The translations under genes were made by a program, and so were the position numbers. A stretch of DNA of 64,000 nucleotides from Chloroflexota bacterium (GTDB lineage Bacteria; Chloroflexota; Anaerolineae; J036; Brachytrichaceae). This document shows positions 9,197 to 17,872 of this stretch, piece after piece. The notes beneath the pieces are model-generated. The model had not been told where the DNA came from. It worked only from the letters and a program-made list of their open reading frames with translations, and ran no database searches. Numbering within the stretch: the first letter of the stretch is position 1; the number at the start of each line of letters is the position of its first letter. The stretch lies in assembly GCA_023382055.1 (NCBI GenBank), contig JAMCQN010000177.1:1-64000 (forward strand), read 5' to 3'.

Positions 9197-10471
9197 ATGA
9201 ACTCAAGAGAACGCGTCCGTCTCAGTCTCAGCCATCAGGAAGCAGATCGCGTGCCGATCGACCTGGGCGGCAGCGCGGTGACCGGCATGCACGTCAATAC
9301 GGTTTACGCGTTGCGCCAGGCGTTGAAGCTTGATGCGCCGGGGACGCCGGTTAAAGTTGTTGAGCCCTACCAGATGCTGGGTGATATCCAACCGGACCTG
9401 ATGGAGATACTCGGTATCGATGTGGTGGGTCTGGGGAAACCGCAGAACCTGTTCGGCTATAGGAATGAAAACTGGAAGCCCTGGACGACGCCGCAGGGAA
9501 TCCCGGTTCTGGCGCCGGGGGCGTTTAACACCGACCCCGAACCGAATGGCGACGTACTGATGTACCCGGAAGGCGACAAGACCGTGCCGGCGAGCGGTCG
9601 CATGCCGCGGGACGGTTTCTACTTCGACACCATCGTCCGCCAGGAACCGATTGATGACGAGCGGTTGAATGTCGAAGACAATCTGGAGGAGTTCACGCCG
9701 ATCAGCGCCGAGGACCTCAGCTATCTGGAACAGGAGGCGCAGCGGCTCTACACGCAGACCGATAAAGCGATCCTGGGCAACTTCGGCGGCACGGCCTTCG
9801 GCGACATCGCGCTGGTGCCGGCGCCCTTTATGAAGCGCCCCAAGGGGATTCGCGACATCGCGGAATGGTATATGAGCACGGTCAGCCGCCGCGACTACGT
9901 CTACGAGTTATTCGAACGCCAGTGCGAAATCGGAATCGCCAATCTCGAAAGGATATTCCAGGTGGTCGGCAACAAGGTCAGCGCGGTGTTCGTCACCGGC
10001 ACCGACTTCGGCACGCAGAACGGCCCCTTCATCTCTCCCAAAGCCTACCGCGGTTTATATATGCCTTTCCACAAGCGCGTTAACGATTGGATTCATACTC
10101 ACACACAATGGAAGTCGTTCATTCATTCGTGTGGGTCGGTGCGTGCGCTGATCCCGGACTTCATCGCAGCCGGTTTCGATATTCTGAACCCGGTGCAGAC
10201 GTCGGCGGCGCAAATGATGCCCGCCGACCTGAAACGCGAGTTCGGCGCCGCGATCACCTTCTGGGGCGGCGGCGTCGACACACAGCGGACGCTGCCGTTT
10301 GGCAAACCGGACGAAGTACGGCGTGAAGTGCGCGAGCGCATCAGGATTTTTGGCGCCGGAGGAGGTTTCATCTTCAACCCGATTCACAATGTTCAGGCGC
10401 AGACGCCGGTTGAGAACGTACTGGCTATGTTCGAGGCCGTGCGTGAGTTTGGCGGCTATCCGCTGCGGTAG
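9197..10471 (+). CDS. Uroporphyrinogen decarboxylase-like (URO-D superfamily) protein
   Basis: 424 residues. It belongs to the URO-D superfamily TIM barrels, which include HemE and the corrinoid/coenzyme M methyltransferases (MtaA/CmuA type). It opens MNSRERVRLSLSHQEADRVPI, typical of the non-HemE branch common near carbohydrate genes in Chloroflexota. A conserved HSCGS motif could supply two zinc ligands, as in the methyltransferases. It is unlikely to be the haem enzyme, since the N-terminal arginine signature of HemE is missing and no haem genes are near. A strong GGAGGAG seven bases before ATG 9197 decides the start; an overlapping frame begins at 8999. Substrate unknown. Confidence 0.85.
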   Translation: MNSRERVRLSLSHQEADRVPIDLGGSAVTGMHVNTVYALRQALKLDAPGTPVKVVEPYQMLGDIQPDLMEILGIDVVGLGKPQNLFGYRNENWKPWTTPQGIPVLAPGAFNTDPEPNGDVLMYPEGDKTVPASGRMPRDGFYFDTIVRQEPIDDERLNVEDNLEEFTPISAEDLSYLEQEAQRLYTQTDKAILGNFGGTAFGDIALVPAPFMKRPKGIRDIAEWYMSTVSRRDYVYELFERQCEIGIANLERIFQVVGNKVSAVFVTGTDFGTQNGPFISPKAYRGLYMPFHKRVNDWIHTHTQWKSFIHSCGSVRALIPDFIAAGFDILNPVQTSAAQMMPADLKREFGAAITFWGGGVDTQRTLPFGKPDEVRREVRERIRIFGAGGGFIFNPIHNVQAQTPVENVLAMFEAVREFGGYPLR

Positions 10472-10488
10472 CAGGATCCGATAGAGCG

Positions 10489-10866
10489 ATGGATATCTGG
10501 TATCACGGGTCGCCCTTAGAGCTGTCAATGCTGCTTCCAGGCAGCACGATCACACGCGAGCGGCATGTGGCCGAGGTGTTCTCGCACAAACCGTCAATCG
10601 TTTCGCTGGATGATGACGGGAGTATCAGGCACAACGGGCGGCTGGCGGGTTTCCTGTACGCGGTGGATGAGGCCGTAAGCCAGGATGATATCGAGCCGCA
10701 CCCGCGCACGACGATGCCGGCTGGCTGGGAGTGGTTGACGCGCCGCCCCCTGCGACTGAAGATGCTCGGTCCGGTGGATTTTGTATCGGCAGAACTGCTC
10801 GACGATGCGGCAGTTGCCTTGCTGCGCGAGAAGGCGGGTCGAGGTCGTGCAGGTGAGCGGGAGTAG
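10489..10866 (+). CDS. Small hypothetical protein with N-terminal YHGSP motif
   Basis: 125 residues, no confident family. It begins MDIWYHGSPLEL and continues with RERHVAEVFSHKPSIVSL, a pattern seen at the NAD-binding entrance of some small ADP-ribosyltransferase-fold proteins (YHGT/YHGS followed by a segment in which A..F marks the second strand). That resemblance is weak and function is not claimed. The C-terminal third is rich in Arg and Glu. It follows the URO-D gene by 17 bases and is followed two bases later by the acetyltransferase, so it is probably translated from the same mRNA. No clear ribosome binding site is visible. Confidence 0.6.
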   Translation: MDIWYHGSPLELSMLLPGSTITRERHVAEVFSHKPSIVSLDDDGSIRHNGRLAGFLYAVDEAVSQDDIEPHPRTTMPAGWEWLTRRPLRLKMLGPVDFVSAELLDDAAVALLREKAGRGRAGERE

Positions 10867-10868
10867 AG

Positions 10869-11312
10869 ATGGTTATCCGTCCATTTAGACCTCTGGATCA
10901 ACCAGCAGCACGCCTGTTGATCCTGGAAGGACTCGGTGAGCACTTTGGCTACGTCAATGAAACGCTTAACCCCGACCTGGATGATATCGAGCGCCACTAT
11001 CTACAGCCCGGTCATATCTTTCTGGTTGCGGAAGACGATTCCGGCTTGATCGGTTCAGGCGCGCTCATGGTGCTGGAACAGGCTGTGGGACGGATAGTGC
11101 GCGTCTCGGTGAGCCTGCAGCACCGCCGGCGCGGCGTCGGCAGCGCGATTGTGCAGCAATTGCTTTGGATCGCTCGCCAGCGCAGCTTGAGGTGTGTGCA
11201 GGTTGAGACGAATAACGACTGGCATGACGCCATCAGGTTGTATCGCAGTCATGGCTTCGTGGAATACGACCGTGACGATGTCAGTGTGTATATGGAGCTC
11301 GAATTACCATAA
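10869..11312 (+). CDS. GNAT family N-acetyltransferase
   Basis: 147 residues, a complete single GNAT domain that transfers the acetyl group of acetyl-CoA to an amine. The acetyl-CoA pyrophosphate loop is visible as HRRRGVGSAIVQQ, preceded by the beta strand VRVSVSL. It is followed by the beta5/alpha4 region VQVETNNDWHDAIRLYRSHGFVEY, whose Tyr is the usual general acid. The substrate cannot be told. GGGAG lies just upstream of the ATG, inside the end of the previous gene. It forms a pair with the YHGSP-motif protein. Confidence 0.88.
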   Translation: MVIRPFRPLDQPAARLLILEGLGEHFGYVNETLNPDLDDIERHYLQPGHIFLVAEDDSGLIGSGALMVLEQAVGRIVRVSVSLQHRRRGVGSAIVQQLLWIARQRSLRCVQVETNNDWHDAIRLYRSHGFVEYDRDDVSVYMELELP

Positions 11313-11339
11313 ACCCGACAACAGGCGGAGGAGGGTAGT

Positions 11340-11921
11340 ATGGGCAAGTCGTTGGCGCTAATCGTATCAGTGGCATTGATCACGGCTGGCTGCGCCAGCG
11401 GTGCGTCCACCGCGACCACCGCGCCGGCAGCCACCGTGACGGATGCAGGAGCACAAACCATGACACTTCAAGTGACAAGCACAGCATTTGCAGGCGGTAA
11501 AATGATCCCGGCAAAATATACCTGTGATGGGCAGGGGATTTCAGTTCCGTTGAGCTGGAGCGACCCTCTGCCGAATACGCGCAGCTTTGCGTTGATCGTC
11601 GATGACCCCGATGCGCCGGGCCGCACATTCGTCCACTGGGTGCTCTATAACCTGCCGGTCAACGCACGCAGATTGTCTGAAGGGATATCAACGGCGGCAA
11701 CACTAACAGATGGCAGCCGCAACGGGAAAAACAGTGCTGGACAATCGGGCTATATAGGCCCGTGCCCGCCCAGTGGTACGCATCGCTATTACTTCAAGCT
11801 GTATGCGCTCGATACGATGCTTCAACTGGCTCCCGGCGCGACGAAGGATCAATTGCTGGCGGCGATGAAAGACCATATCGTGGCGCAGGGCGAGTTGATG
11901 GGAACATATAGTAGATCTTAG
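11340..11921 (+). CDS. YbhB/YbcL-type PEBP lipoprotein
   Basis: 193 residues. Member of the phosphatidylethanolamine-binding/Raf-kinase-inhibitor-like family whose bacterial forms have no firmly assigned activity. The N-terminus is a lipoprotein signal peptide with the lipobox ITAGC (Cys18) and a Thr/Ala-rich linker, so it should be anchored outside the membrane. The ligand-pocket motifs are clear: DDPDAPGRTFVHWVLYNLP and GPCPPSGTHRYYFKLYALD. A GGAGGAGGG purine run precedes the ATG. It lies between an acetyltransferase and an aldo/keto reductase on the same strand. Confidence 0.92.
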   Translation: MGKSLALIVSVALITAGCASGASTATTAPAATVTDAGAQTMTLQVTSTAFAGGKMIPAKYTCDGQGISVPLSWSDPLPNTRSFALIVDDPDAPGRTFVHWVLYNLPVNARRLSEGISTAATLTDGSRNGKNSAGQSGYIGPCPPSGTHRYYFKLYALDTMLQLAPGATKDQLLAAMKDHIVAQGELMGTYSRS

Positions 11922-11940
11922 ATGAGGACGGAAAGGAATA

Positions 11941-12903
11941 ATGCAGTCAAGAAAACTCGGCTGGACGGATCTACACTTCACGACGATGGGACTTGGCGCG
12001 TGGGCCATGGGCGGCGCTGGCTGGCGTTTCAGTTGGGGCCCGCAGGATGACGCCGATTCCATCGCGACGATCAAACGCGCCATCGACCTCGGCATTAACT
12101 GGGTCGATACCGCGGCGATCTATGGGCTTGGTCACTCTGAAGAGGTAATCGGTCAGGCCTTAAAAGGCATGAGCCACAAACCCATTGTCGCGACCAAGTG
12201 CAGCAGGCGCTGGGACGAGACCGGCACGCCGTATGGAAACCTGAAGCGCGACAGCCTGCGCGCCGAGTGCGAGGCCAGCTTGAAGCGGTTGGGTGTGGAG
12301 ACCATCGATCTCTACCAGATCCACTGGCCGAATCCGGATGCGGATGTCGAGGAAGGTTGGGGCGCGCTGGCAGAACTGGTGAAAGAAGGCAAACTGCGTT
12401 ACATCGGCGTGTGCAACTTCAGCGTCGACCAACTCAAGCGCATCCGGCCCATCCACCCGGTCGCCTCGCTGCAACCGCCTTACAGCATGCTGGTGCGCGG
12501 CGTAGAGGAAGGGTTGCTGCAGTACTGTGCCGACAACCAGATCGGCGTGGTTGCCTACAGCCCGATGCAGAAAGGCCTGTTGACCGGCAAAGTGACGCGC
12601 GAGTGGGTAGGGAGCCTGGCTGCAGACGACCATCGCCATCGCGACGCCATGTTTCAGGAGCCGCAGTTATCCGCAAATCTGAAGCTCGTTGAAGGTCTGA
12701 AAACGATCGCCGCGCGTAACGGCAAGACGGCAGCGCAAATCGCCATCGCCTGGGTATTGCGCCGGCCGGAAGTCACTGCCGCAATCGTCGGGGCGCGGCG
12801 TCCCTCACAAATTGAGGAGACGGCCCCGGCAGGCGACTGGGCGCTATCACAGGACGATATCCGCGCTATCGACGCTTTGCTGGCCGAACGCGCGAAACAG
12901 TAG
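11941..12903 (+). CDS. Aldo/keto reductase
   Basis: 320 residues. AKR-superfamily NAD(P)H oxidoreductase with a TIM barrel. Catalytic residues are visible: Asp and Tyr in WVDTAAIYGLGHSEE, Lys in IVATKCSR and His in YQIHWPNPD. The C-terminal cofactor loop reads TAAIVGARRPSQIEE. This type resembles YghZ/general stress-type AKRs and is distinct from the AKR at 5.8 kb. AGGACGGAAAGG precedes the ATG. It sits 19 bases after the PEBP lipoprotein gene and 52 bases before the second URO-D gene; coupling with URO-D proteins suggests a sugar or one-carbon route, which is inference. Confidence 0.92.
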   Translation: MQSRKLGWTDLHFTTMGLGAWAMGGAGWRFSWGPQDDADSIATIKRAIDLGINWVDTAAIYGLGHSEEVIGQALKGMSHKPIVATKCSRRWDETGTPYGNLKRDSLRAECEASLKRLGVETIDLYQIHWPNPDADVEEGWGALAELVKEGKLRYIGVCNFSVDQLKRIRPIHPVASLQPPYSMLVRGVEEGLLQYCADNQIGVVAYSPMQKGLLTGKVTREWVGSLAADDHRHRDAMFQEPQLSANLKLVEGLKTIAARNGKTAAQIAIAWVLRRPEVTAAIVGARRPSQIEETAPAGDWALSQDDIRAIDALLAERAKQ

Positions 12904-12955
12904 CGCCTATGCCTGAGCAGGCTGTGCTCTTGGTAACGCAGAAAGGCAAAAATCA

Positions 12956-14071
12956 ATGAACTCACGCGAACGACTGCTGACCGCACTGGCCTGCCAGGTT
13001 CCCGACCGGGTGCCGATTTCGACCTATGAACTGGTGGGATACGATAGCCGGTCGGTAGAGAATAATGACGCCTCGTACGATGTATTGATGCAGGCGATAC
13101 GCGAGAAAACCGATTGCCTCGCCATGTGGAATCCCGCCTCGAATGAGCGCTTCCTTGGGTCGGCATTTCCAGTGGAGCTGGAAGCCACGTCACGGCGCGA
13201 GGGTGACCGTTTAATCACACATACGGTGATGCACACGGCGATGGGCGACTTAAGCCAGACGCTCACGCGCATCGACGATCTGAACACCATCTGGCAAACC
13301 GAACACTGGTGTAAGAGCAGCGCCGACGTGGATATTGCGCTGGCGCTGCCTTACGTCCCGGTCGAATATGATCCCGCCGATTTCCACCGCATCAGCCGCG
13401 AGGTGGGCGAACACGGTATTATCATGGCATCGCTGGGCGATCCTCTGCTGATGGCGGCGGAACTGATGGAGTTCGGCGAGTTCACCATATGGGCGGCGAC
13501 GGAGACCGAGCATTTCGCCCGCGCCATCCGCCAGTTGCACGAGCGCTGCATGGAAAACCTGCGCCGCATGCTGGCCGTGAATGTGGTCGAGTTGTATCGC
13601 ATCTGCGGCCCGGAGTATGCGACGCCGCCCTATCTTCCGCCCGCGCTGTTCGAGCGATTCGTCGTCCCATACGTCGCGGAGATGGTCGACCTGATCCACG
13701 GTGCGGGCGCGCGCGCCCGCCTGCACTGTCACGGCAAAATCCGGCATGTGCTGGATATGATCCTCGCTACCGGCGCTGACAGCATTGACCCATGCGAACC
13801 GCCGCCGGACGGCGACATTACCCTGGCCGAGGTGAAACAGCGCGCCGCGGGCCGGATGTGTGTCTTCGGCGACCTGGAGCTGAAGCTGTTGGAGCACGGC
13901 AGCGCCGAAGAGGTGACGGCGTTCGTGAAATCCTGCATGGATGCAGCCAAAGCAGGCGGCGGCTACGTCATCATGCCGACTGCCGCGCCGATCAATTCCC
14001 CGCTGGCGAAAAAAACCGAACAAAACTACATCCGGTTCATCGATGCAGCGCTTGAGTATGGGCGGTATTGA
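12956..14071 (+). CDS. Uroporphyrinogen decarboxylase-like (URO-D superfamily) protein
   Basis: 371 residues, a second URO-D superfamily barrel, paralogous in fold but not close to the one at 9.2 kb. It opens MNSRERLLTALACQVPDRVPI. The probable metal-binding motif is RLHCHGKIRHVL, followed by GADSIDPCEPPPDGDITL, the arrangement of methylcobamide:CoM-type members. HemE function is unlikely for the same reasons as the first copy. No corrinoid protein is encoded next to it, so a methyltransferase role is unproven. Last gene of the plus-strand run; the 99 bases after it hold no recognisable terminator. Confidence 0.83.
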   Translation: MNSRERLLTALACQVPDRVPISTYELVGYDSRSVENNDASYDVLMQAIREKTDCLAMWNPASNERFLGSAFPVELEATSRREGDRLITHTVMHTAMGDLSQTLTRIDDLNTIWQTEHWCKSSADVDIALALPYVPVEYDPADFHRISREVGEHGIIMASLGDPLLMAAELMEFGEFTIWAATETEHFARAIRQLHERCMENLRRMLAVNVVELYRICGPEYATPPYLPPALFERFVVPYVAEMVDLIHGAGARARLHCHGKIRHVLDMILATGADSIDPCEPPPDGDITLAEVKQRAAGRMCVFGDLELKLLEHGSAEEVTAFVKSCMDAAKAGGGYVIMPTAAPINSPLAKKTEQNYIRFIDAALEYGRY

Positions 14072-14170
14072 CCATATACCTCAGGCTCTATCACTTCTAT
14101 TGCGTCGTTGCGCCGGCGCCCGATCGCCATCAGGGCGAGATCGAGCACGACGATATCAGGGGCATTGGCG

Positions 14171-16459
14171 TTACTGTCTCATCACCACCGTAAGCAGTAC
14201 CTGGCGCCACAGGGCGAAATCCTCGTTGAGGTTACTGCTGAGAACACCGAGGTAACGCGTTTGTGATGGATGGAAGTCGGCAGACGCTGTCAATGTATAA
14301 GACTGGCTGCCGGACAGCGTCAGGCTGTAGGTTCCGCCGGCGTCGGTTGTGGTCGTCGTGACCGGTGGATCGAACGGGCTGCCGGAGACCTGGACACTGG
14401 CCGTAAGCGGCTGACCGCTGACGATGTCGCTGACAGTGCCCGACACGATGTATGTAGCTGCCGCGACTAGACCGATATTTTGTGTCGTCGTGCTCGATAA
14501 CGTGACACTGACGCCGGATATCGCAGCAGGCTGGTAACCGTATAACGACGCGGTGACTGTGTAGGTATTGCTGGGTAATTGCCAGGCATACAGACCATTC
14601 GCATCCGAGTACGCGCTGAGCGGCGCGCCGGTCGGCGCTGTGGCGATGACGAGTGCGCCGGATATGGGGGCGGTTGTACTCACATCGGTGATCACGCCGG
14701 TTAAAGCGCCCATGCCGCAAGTGGGGAACCTGAATGCGCCGACGCGCGTGTGCCAGTACGAGCTGCTCGTGAAACTGTAGTATTGGTTGACGTACCAGAA
14801 CGTGCAGTCGTCGCTTGGATCGATGGTCATGGCGCTGTAATCCCCCCAGCGCGAATATGTTGAGTTGGTCTGCACGCCGGCGCCGTTGATGATAGACTGT
14901 TCGCCCTGACTCAACGCGCCAAGCGGATCGGTCGCCAGCCGGCCGGAGTAGCGGATCGATGGGGTGATGCTGGCGCTGGAAGCGCTGTAGCCGATGGCGA
15001 TATTGCCGGATTGATCCATGGCGATGCTGCCCATCCAGCGGTTCGTCGTATCGGGTGCGTATGTGCCTTGTTGATAGATGCCGGGCGAACCGCCCGGATC
15101 GCGCACCTCATACCAGCGCACACCGGCCAGACCGCCGCCGGCGTCAACGGTGTGGTTCGCCAGCAGCGACTCGTGGTTCCCGAAATTACGATACACCAAC
15201 CGGTGCATGATGCGGTCGCCGACCGCATCCAGCGCCGGAGCGCCGCCCGGTTGCGGGATGCAGTTCGGTGATCCGGATGTGACGCACGGCAGGTAATTGA
15301 ACGACGCGACGGGGATCACCGCATTCGGCTGCCCAGATAAACCGAAGGTGGAACTGGCCGGCGTTGTCCAGTTGACGTTGAAGTACCACAAGCGCATGGC
15401 GCTGAACGGCCAGCTCCCGCTTGCCGGGTCGACCTCGGCAAAATATGCCGGCGAGTTGACAGGTGGCAATCTTGCGCCATCCATGTTGGCAGGCAATATA
15501 TTCCCGAAACGCAGACTAACGGCGCCCAGATCGATGTAGACATAGGTCGGAGTGAGGACACCCGTCAGCATCTGCGCGCGGTCCAACGCCCAGACCGCGG
15601 CGCCGGCATACGTGCCGGTGTAGGTGCCACTGCTGAACTGGTTCATCGTCATGTAATAGCCATCCGGCCAGACGGCCAGCTTGGGGTAATCCGGAAACTT
15701 GCCGTTGGGGTAGTTCGGCACCGCGGGCATCTGAAACGTGTAAGCGTAATAGCTGCCCGCCGGATCCGGCGATGTGGAAATCGCTACACACTCATAATAG
15801 GGGCCAGTGGCGTTTGACACGGAGAACTGGCTGACCAGCCAGCGGTCTGCGAGTTGATCGTACAGCACGATGGGGTCCCCGTCATTCGTCTGCGCGCAAG
15901 GTCCGCCAACCGATGACCACAGGCTGTTGATGGCAAGCGGACCGTAGAGCAGCGAGCCGTTTGTTTTGCTGTATACAGCCAACTGCATGTTGACCATCTC
16001 TACGTAGTGATGCGGGCCGACCGCCCCGTTGGAATCAGACGGCACGTAGCCATAAGGGTTGCTGATGCCGTCGAATGTCAAGAGCGGCGCAGGCATGGCG
16101 CTGACTGCCGGGCCTTTCATCGCCAGTGGGTCGGCGCTGGCTGCGGCTTGCGGCTGCAGGATGCCGCTTGCCGGCGCGGCACGAATCCTGCGGGCCGGCC
16201 ATACCTGTGTGCTCACGGCTGCCCGGTTGAGCGGCAGATCGCGTAGTGCGGGGGAAATCTCCCCGTATACGGCATGACCGACGATCAGGTTGGAACTCGC
16301 CAGCGGTCCGTCCGGCGCGGGCGGCTGCCGGGGGCCGTGAGCATCGGCTGAAGTAATTGCCGTTGTGGCCGCCCGGGTTGCTAACGTTTCTGTGGTGTTT
16401 TGTCCGATGAGTGTCAACACGAACAGCGCCAGAATGGCGGCGGTTAGCTTGGTGTTCAT
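14171..16459 (-). CDS. Large exported protein with C-terminal carboxypeptidase-regulatory-like domains
   Basis: About 762 residues. An N-terminal signal peptide (MNTKLTAAILALFVLTLIG) directs export. The central 400 residues look like a beta-rich, possibly propeller-like surface domain with aromatic and Asp-rich segments (GYVPSDSNGAVGPHHYVEM, GDPIVLYDQLADRWLVSQF); I know similar proteins only as uncharacterised. The C-terminus carries two tandem carboxypeptidase-regulatory-like (beta-sandwich) repeats beginning GVITDVSTTAPISGALV and SGTVSDIVSGQPLTASV. No catalytic motif is evident. Its role may be in adhesion or at the cell surface. The start could also be 16468. It has its own strand context downstream of the ferredoxin terminator. 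Confidence 0.8.
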   Translation of the reverse strand: MNTKLTAAILALFVLTLIGQNTTETLATRAATTAITSADAHGPRQPPAPDGPLASSNLIVGHAVYGEISPALRDLPLNRAAVSTQVWPARRIRAAPASGILQPQAAASADPLAMKGPAVSAMPAPLLTFDGISNPYGYVPSDSNGAVGPHHYVEMVNMQLAVYSKTNGSLLYGPLAINSLWSSVGGPCAQTNDGDPIVLYDQLADRWLVSQFSVSNATGPYYECVAISTSPDPAGSYYAYTFQMPAVPNYPNGKFPDYPKLAVWPDGYYMTMNQFSSGTYTGTYAGAAVWALDRAQMLTGVLTPTYVYIDLGAVSLRFGNILPANMDGARLPPVNSPAYFAEVDPASGSWPFSAMRLWYFNVNWTTPASSTFGLSGQPNAVIPVASFNYLPCVTSGSPNCIPQPGGAPALDAVGDRIMHRLVYRNFGNHESLLANHTVDAGGGLAGVRWYEVRDPGGSPGIYQQGTYAPDTTNRWMGSIAMDQSGNIAIGYSASSASITPSIRYSGRLATDPLGALSQGEQSIINGAGVQTNSTYSRWGDYSAMTIDPSDDCTFWYVNQYYSFTSSSYWHTRVGAFRFPTCGMGALTGVITDVSTTAPISGALVIATAPTGAPLSAYSDANGLYAWQLPSNTYTVTASLYGYQPAAISGVSVTLSSTTTQNIGLVAAATYIVSGTVSDIVSGQPLTASVQVSGSPFDPPVTTTTTDAGGTYSLTLSGSQSYTLTASADFHPSQTRYLGVLSSNLNEDFALWRQVLLTVVMRQ

Positions 16460-16466
16460 ATAATAC

Positions 16467-16493
16467 AAACAGCCAAACGTTAACGTCTGGCTG
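16467..16493 (-). terminator. Probable terminator of the ferredoxin gene
   Basis: Arms CAGCCA (16470-16475) and TGGCTG (16488-16493) enclose the palindrome ACGTTAACGT. On the minus strand a short T stretch follows (TTTG). It lies 27 bases past the ferredoxin stop. The weak T tract lowers confidence. Confidence 0.5.
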
Positions 16494-16519
16494 CCTGACT
16501 ACTTCGTATCGTTAGTCAA

Positions 16520-16870
16520 TTACATGTTGCGCGCAGCGTATCCCGGGCCTTCCGTGTAGAACTTTGCGTTGGGTTCTGTAGCGGTGGTCAAGTCCAGCAC
16601 CTCGCCGCCCTTGGAGGCGTAGCGCGCTCCGCCGAATGGAACAACTTCCTGGCCGGGTTTGGTGGTGTATTCGCTGGGGACTTCACCTTCGGGGAAGATA
16701 GCCTCGTAGGGGCATTCGGGAACGCAGGCGCCGCAGTCGATGCAAGTGGCGGGATCGATGAAGAACCACGGCCATTGATCCTCAGGCTTGCCTTCGACAA
16801 TACATTCGACAGGGCATACATCAACGCACGCGCCATCGCGAAGGCAAAGTTGAGTAATTACGTGAGTCAT
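16520..16870 (-). CDS. Seven- or eight-iron type ferredoxin
   Basis: 116 residues. A small soluble electron carrier with two iron-sulfur sites. The first motif has Cys at 9, 15, 19 and 23 (CLRDGACVDVCPVECI). The second is the classical CxxCxxCxxxCP at 43, 46, 49 and 53 (CIDCGACVPECP). Spacing of the first motif and the C-terminal extension of about 60 residues resemble Azotobacter-type 7Fe ferredoxins. Redox partners are unknown. It is a single gene flanked by a putative terminator. AGGAGCT precedes the ATG with good spacing. Confidence 0.93.
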   Translation of the reverse strand: MTHVITQLCLRDGACVDVCPVECIVEGKPEDQWPWFFIDPATCIDCGACVPECPYEAIFPEGEVPSEYTTKPGQEVVPFGGARYASKGGEVLDLTTATEPNAKFYTEGPGYAARNM

Positions 16871-17076
16871 CTGTTAAGCTCCTTAGTTTCTGTATAGTGA
16901 TTAGCGACTCCAACAATGAAGTTCACTACCGGTAATTTTACTGATTTATACACTAACACCCTATGATTGTCTAGCAAATGCGGAAGAGTGCGTGGTACAG
17001 AAGCAGGAGATTGCGCGCCGCGAATGGGTTGCGGGGTGTACTGGAACGACCGGCGGCGCAGGTGGGAACACACCGC

Positions 17077-17113
17077 AAAAAACAGCCAGGCGAATATCCA
17101 TCACCTGGCCGTT
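17077..17113 (-). terminator. Intrinsic terminator of the superoxide dismutase gene
   Basis: A 10-bp stem (arms 17081-17090 and 17104-17113, one G-T pair, 13-nt loop) is followed on the minus strand by six T (17082-17077). It lies 27 bases after the superoxide dismutase stop. Confidence 0.85.
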
Positions 17114-17139
17114 TATGCAGACGGCTGGCTGTTAGCTGA

Positions 17140-17751
17140 TTACCGGCTGGCTGCTGCAAACTGCTTGACGACATCCGCCCAGTTGATCACATTCCAGATG
17201 GCCTTCAAGTAGTCCGCACGGCGGTTCTGGTAGTTCAGATAATAAGCATGTTCCCACACATCCACACCGAGCAATGGCTTCAGGCCGTCGCTTAGCGGAT
17301 TGTCCTGGTTGGCGGTCGAGGTAATGGCCAGTTTGCCCGAGCCATCCACGACCAGCCATGCCCAGCCGCTGCCGAAGCGACCCAGGCCGGCTTTGTTGAA
17401 CTGCTCCTGGAAGTTTGCCAAAGAGCCAAACGTTGAGTTCAGCGCATCCAGCAACGCGCCGGAAGGCTGGCTGCCGCCGGGGACCAGTTGCAGCCAGAAG
17501 CGGCTGTGGTTCAGGTGGCCGCCGCCATTATTGCGCACAGCCGTGCGAATGGCTTCAGGCACTGTGCTCAGGTTCTTGATCAGATCCTCGATGCTTTTGC
17601 TCTGCAGATCGGGGTGATTTGCCAGAGCGGTGTTCAGGTTGGCAACGTAAGTGCCGTGGTGTTTATCGTGATGGATTTCCATCGTGCGGGCATCGATATA
17701 CGGTTCGAGCGCGCCAAATGCATACGGTAAGGGAGCCATTTCAAACGCCAT
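17140..17751 (-). CDS. Iron/manganese superoxide dismutase
   Basis: 203 residues, the usual family length. Converts superoxide to oxygen and hydrogen peroxide. The metal ligands are recognisable: His27 in [13 protein letters not shown], His in HLNHSRFW, and Asp and His in [21 protein letters not shown] and the DVWEHAYY segment do not by themselves separate the iron from the manganese form. No signal peptide, so cytoplasmic. The start at 17751 is favoured because AAGGAG lies nine bases upstream; ATG 17757 is only three bases from that site. A TATAAT box stands upstream and an intrinsic terminator downstream, so it is transcribed alone. Confidence 0.96.
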   Translation of the reverse strand: MAFEMAPLPYAFGALEPYIDARTMEIHHDKHHGTYVANLNTALANHPDLQSKSIEDLIKNLSTVPEAIRTAVRNNGGGHLNHSRFWLQLVPGGSQPSGALLDALNSTFGSLANFQEQFNKAGLGRFGSGWAWLVVDGSGKLAITSTANQDNPLSDGLKPLLGVDVWEHAYYLNYQNRRADYLKAIWNVINWADVVKQFAAASR

Positions 17752-17792
17752 TTCCATTTTCTCCTTGTAAACAGTAAATTCCAAACTACGCT

Positions 17793-17798
17793 ATTATA
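17793..17798 (-). promoter_or_regulatory. -10 box of the superoxide dismutase promoter
   Basis: A perfect TATAAT on the minus strand, about 40 bases before the start codon. No good -35 box is present at 16-18 bases, so an activator or alternative spacing may be used. Confidence 0.45.
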
Positions 17799-17872
17799 CG
17801 AAATCTTTCTTAGAGGCGACTGAAATAGTTCATTGACAATATCAGGTTCAGGTTTACTTTCACGTCTACATC

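Noticed and set aside
13250-14023. 257-codon minus frame opposite the second URO-D gene
   Set aside because: Shadow of the real gene with His/Arg/Gln-rich nonsense sequence.
9197-14071. Reading the URO-D genes as hemE for haem synthesis
   Set aside because: Both lack HemE signatures, no other haem genes are present, and two unlike copies in a sugar context fit the non-HemE branch.
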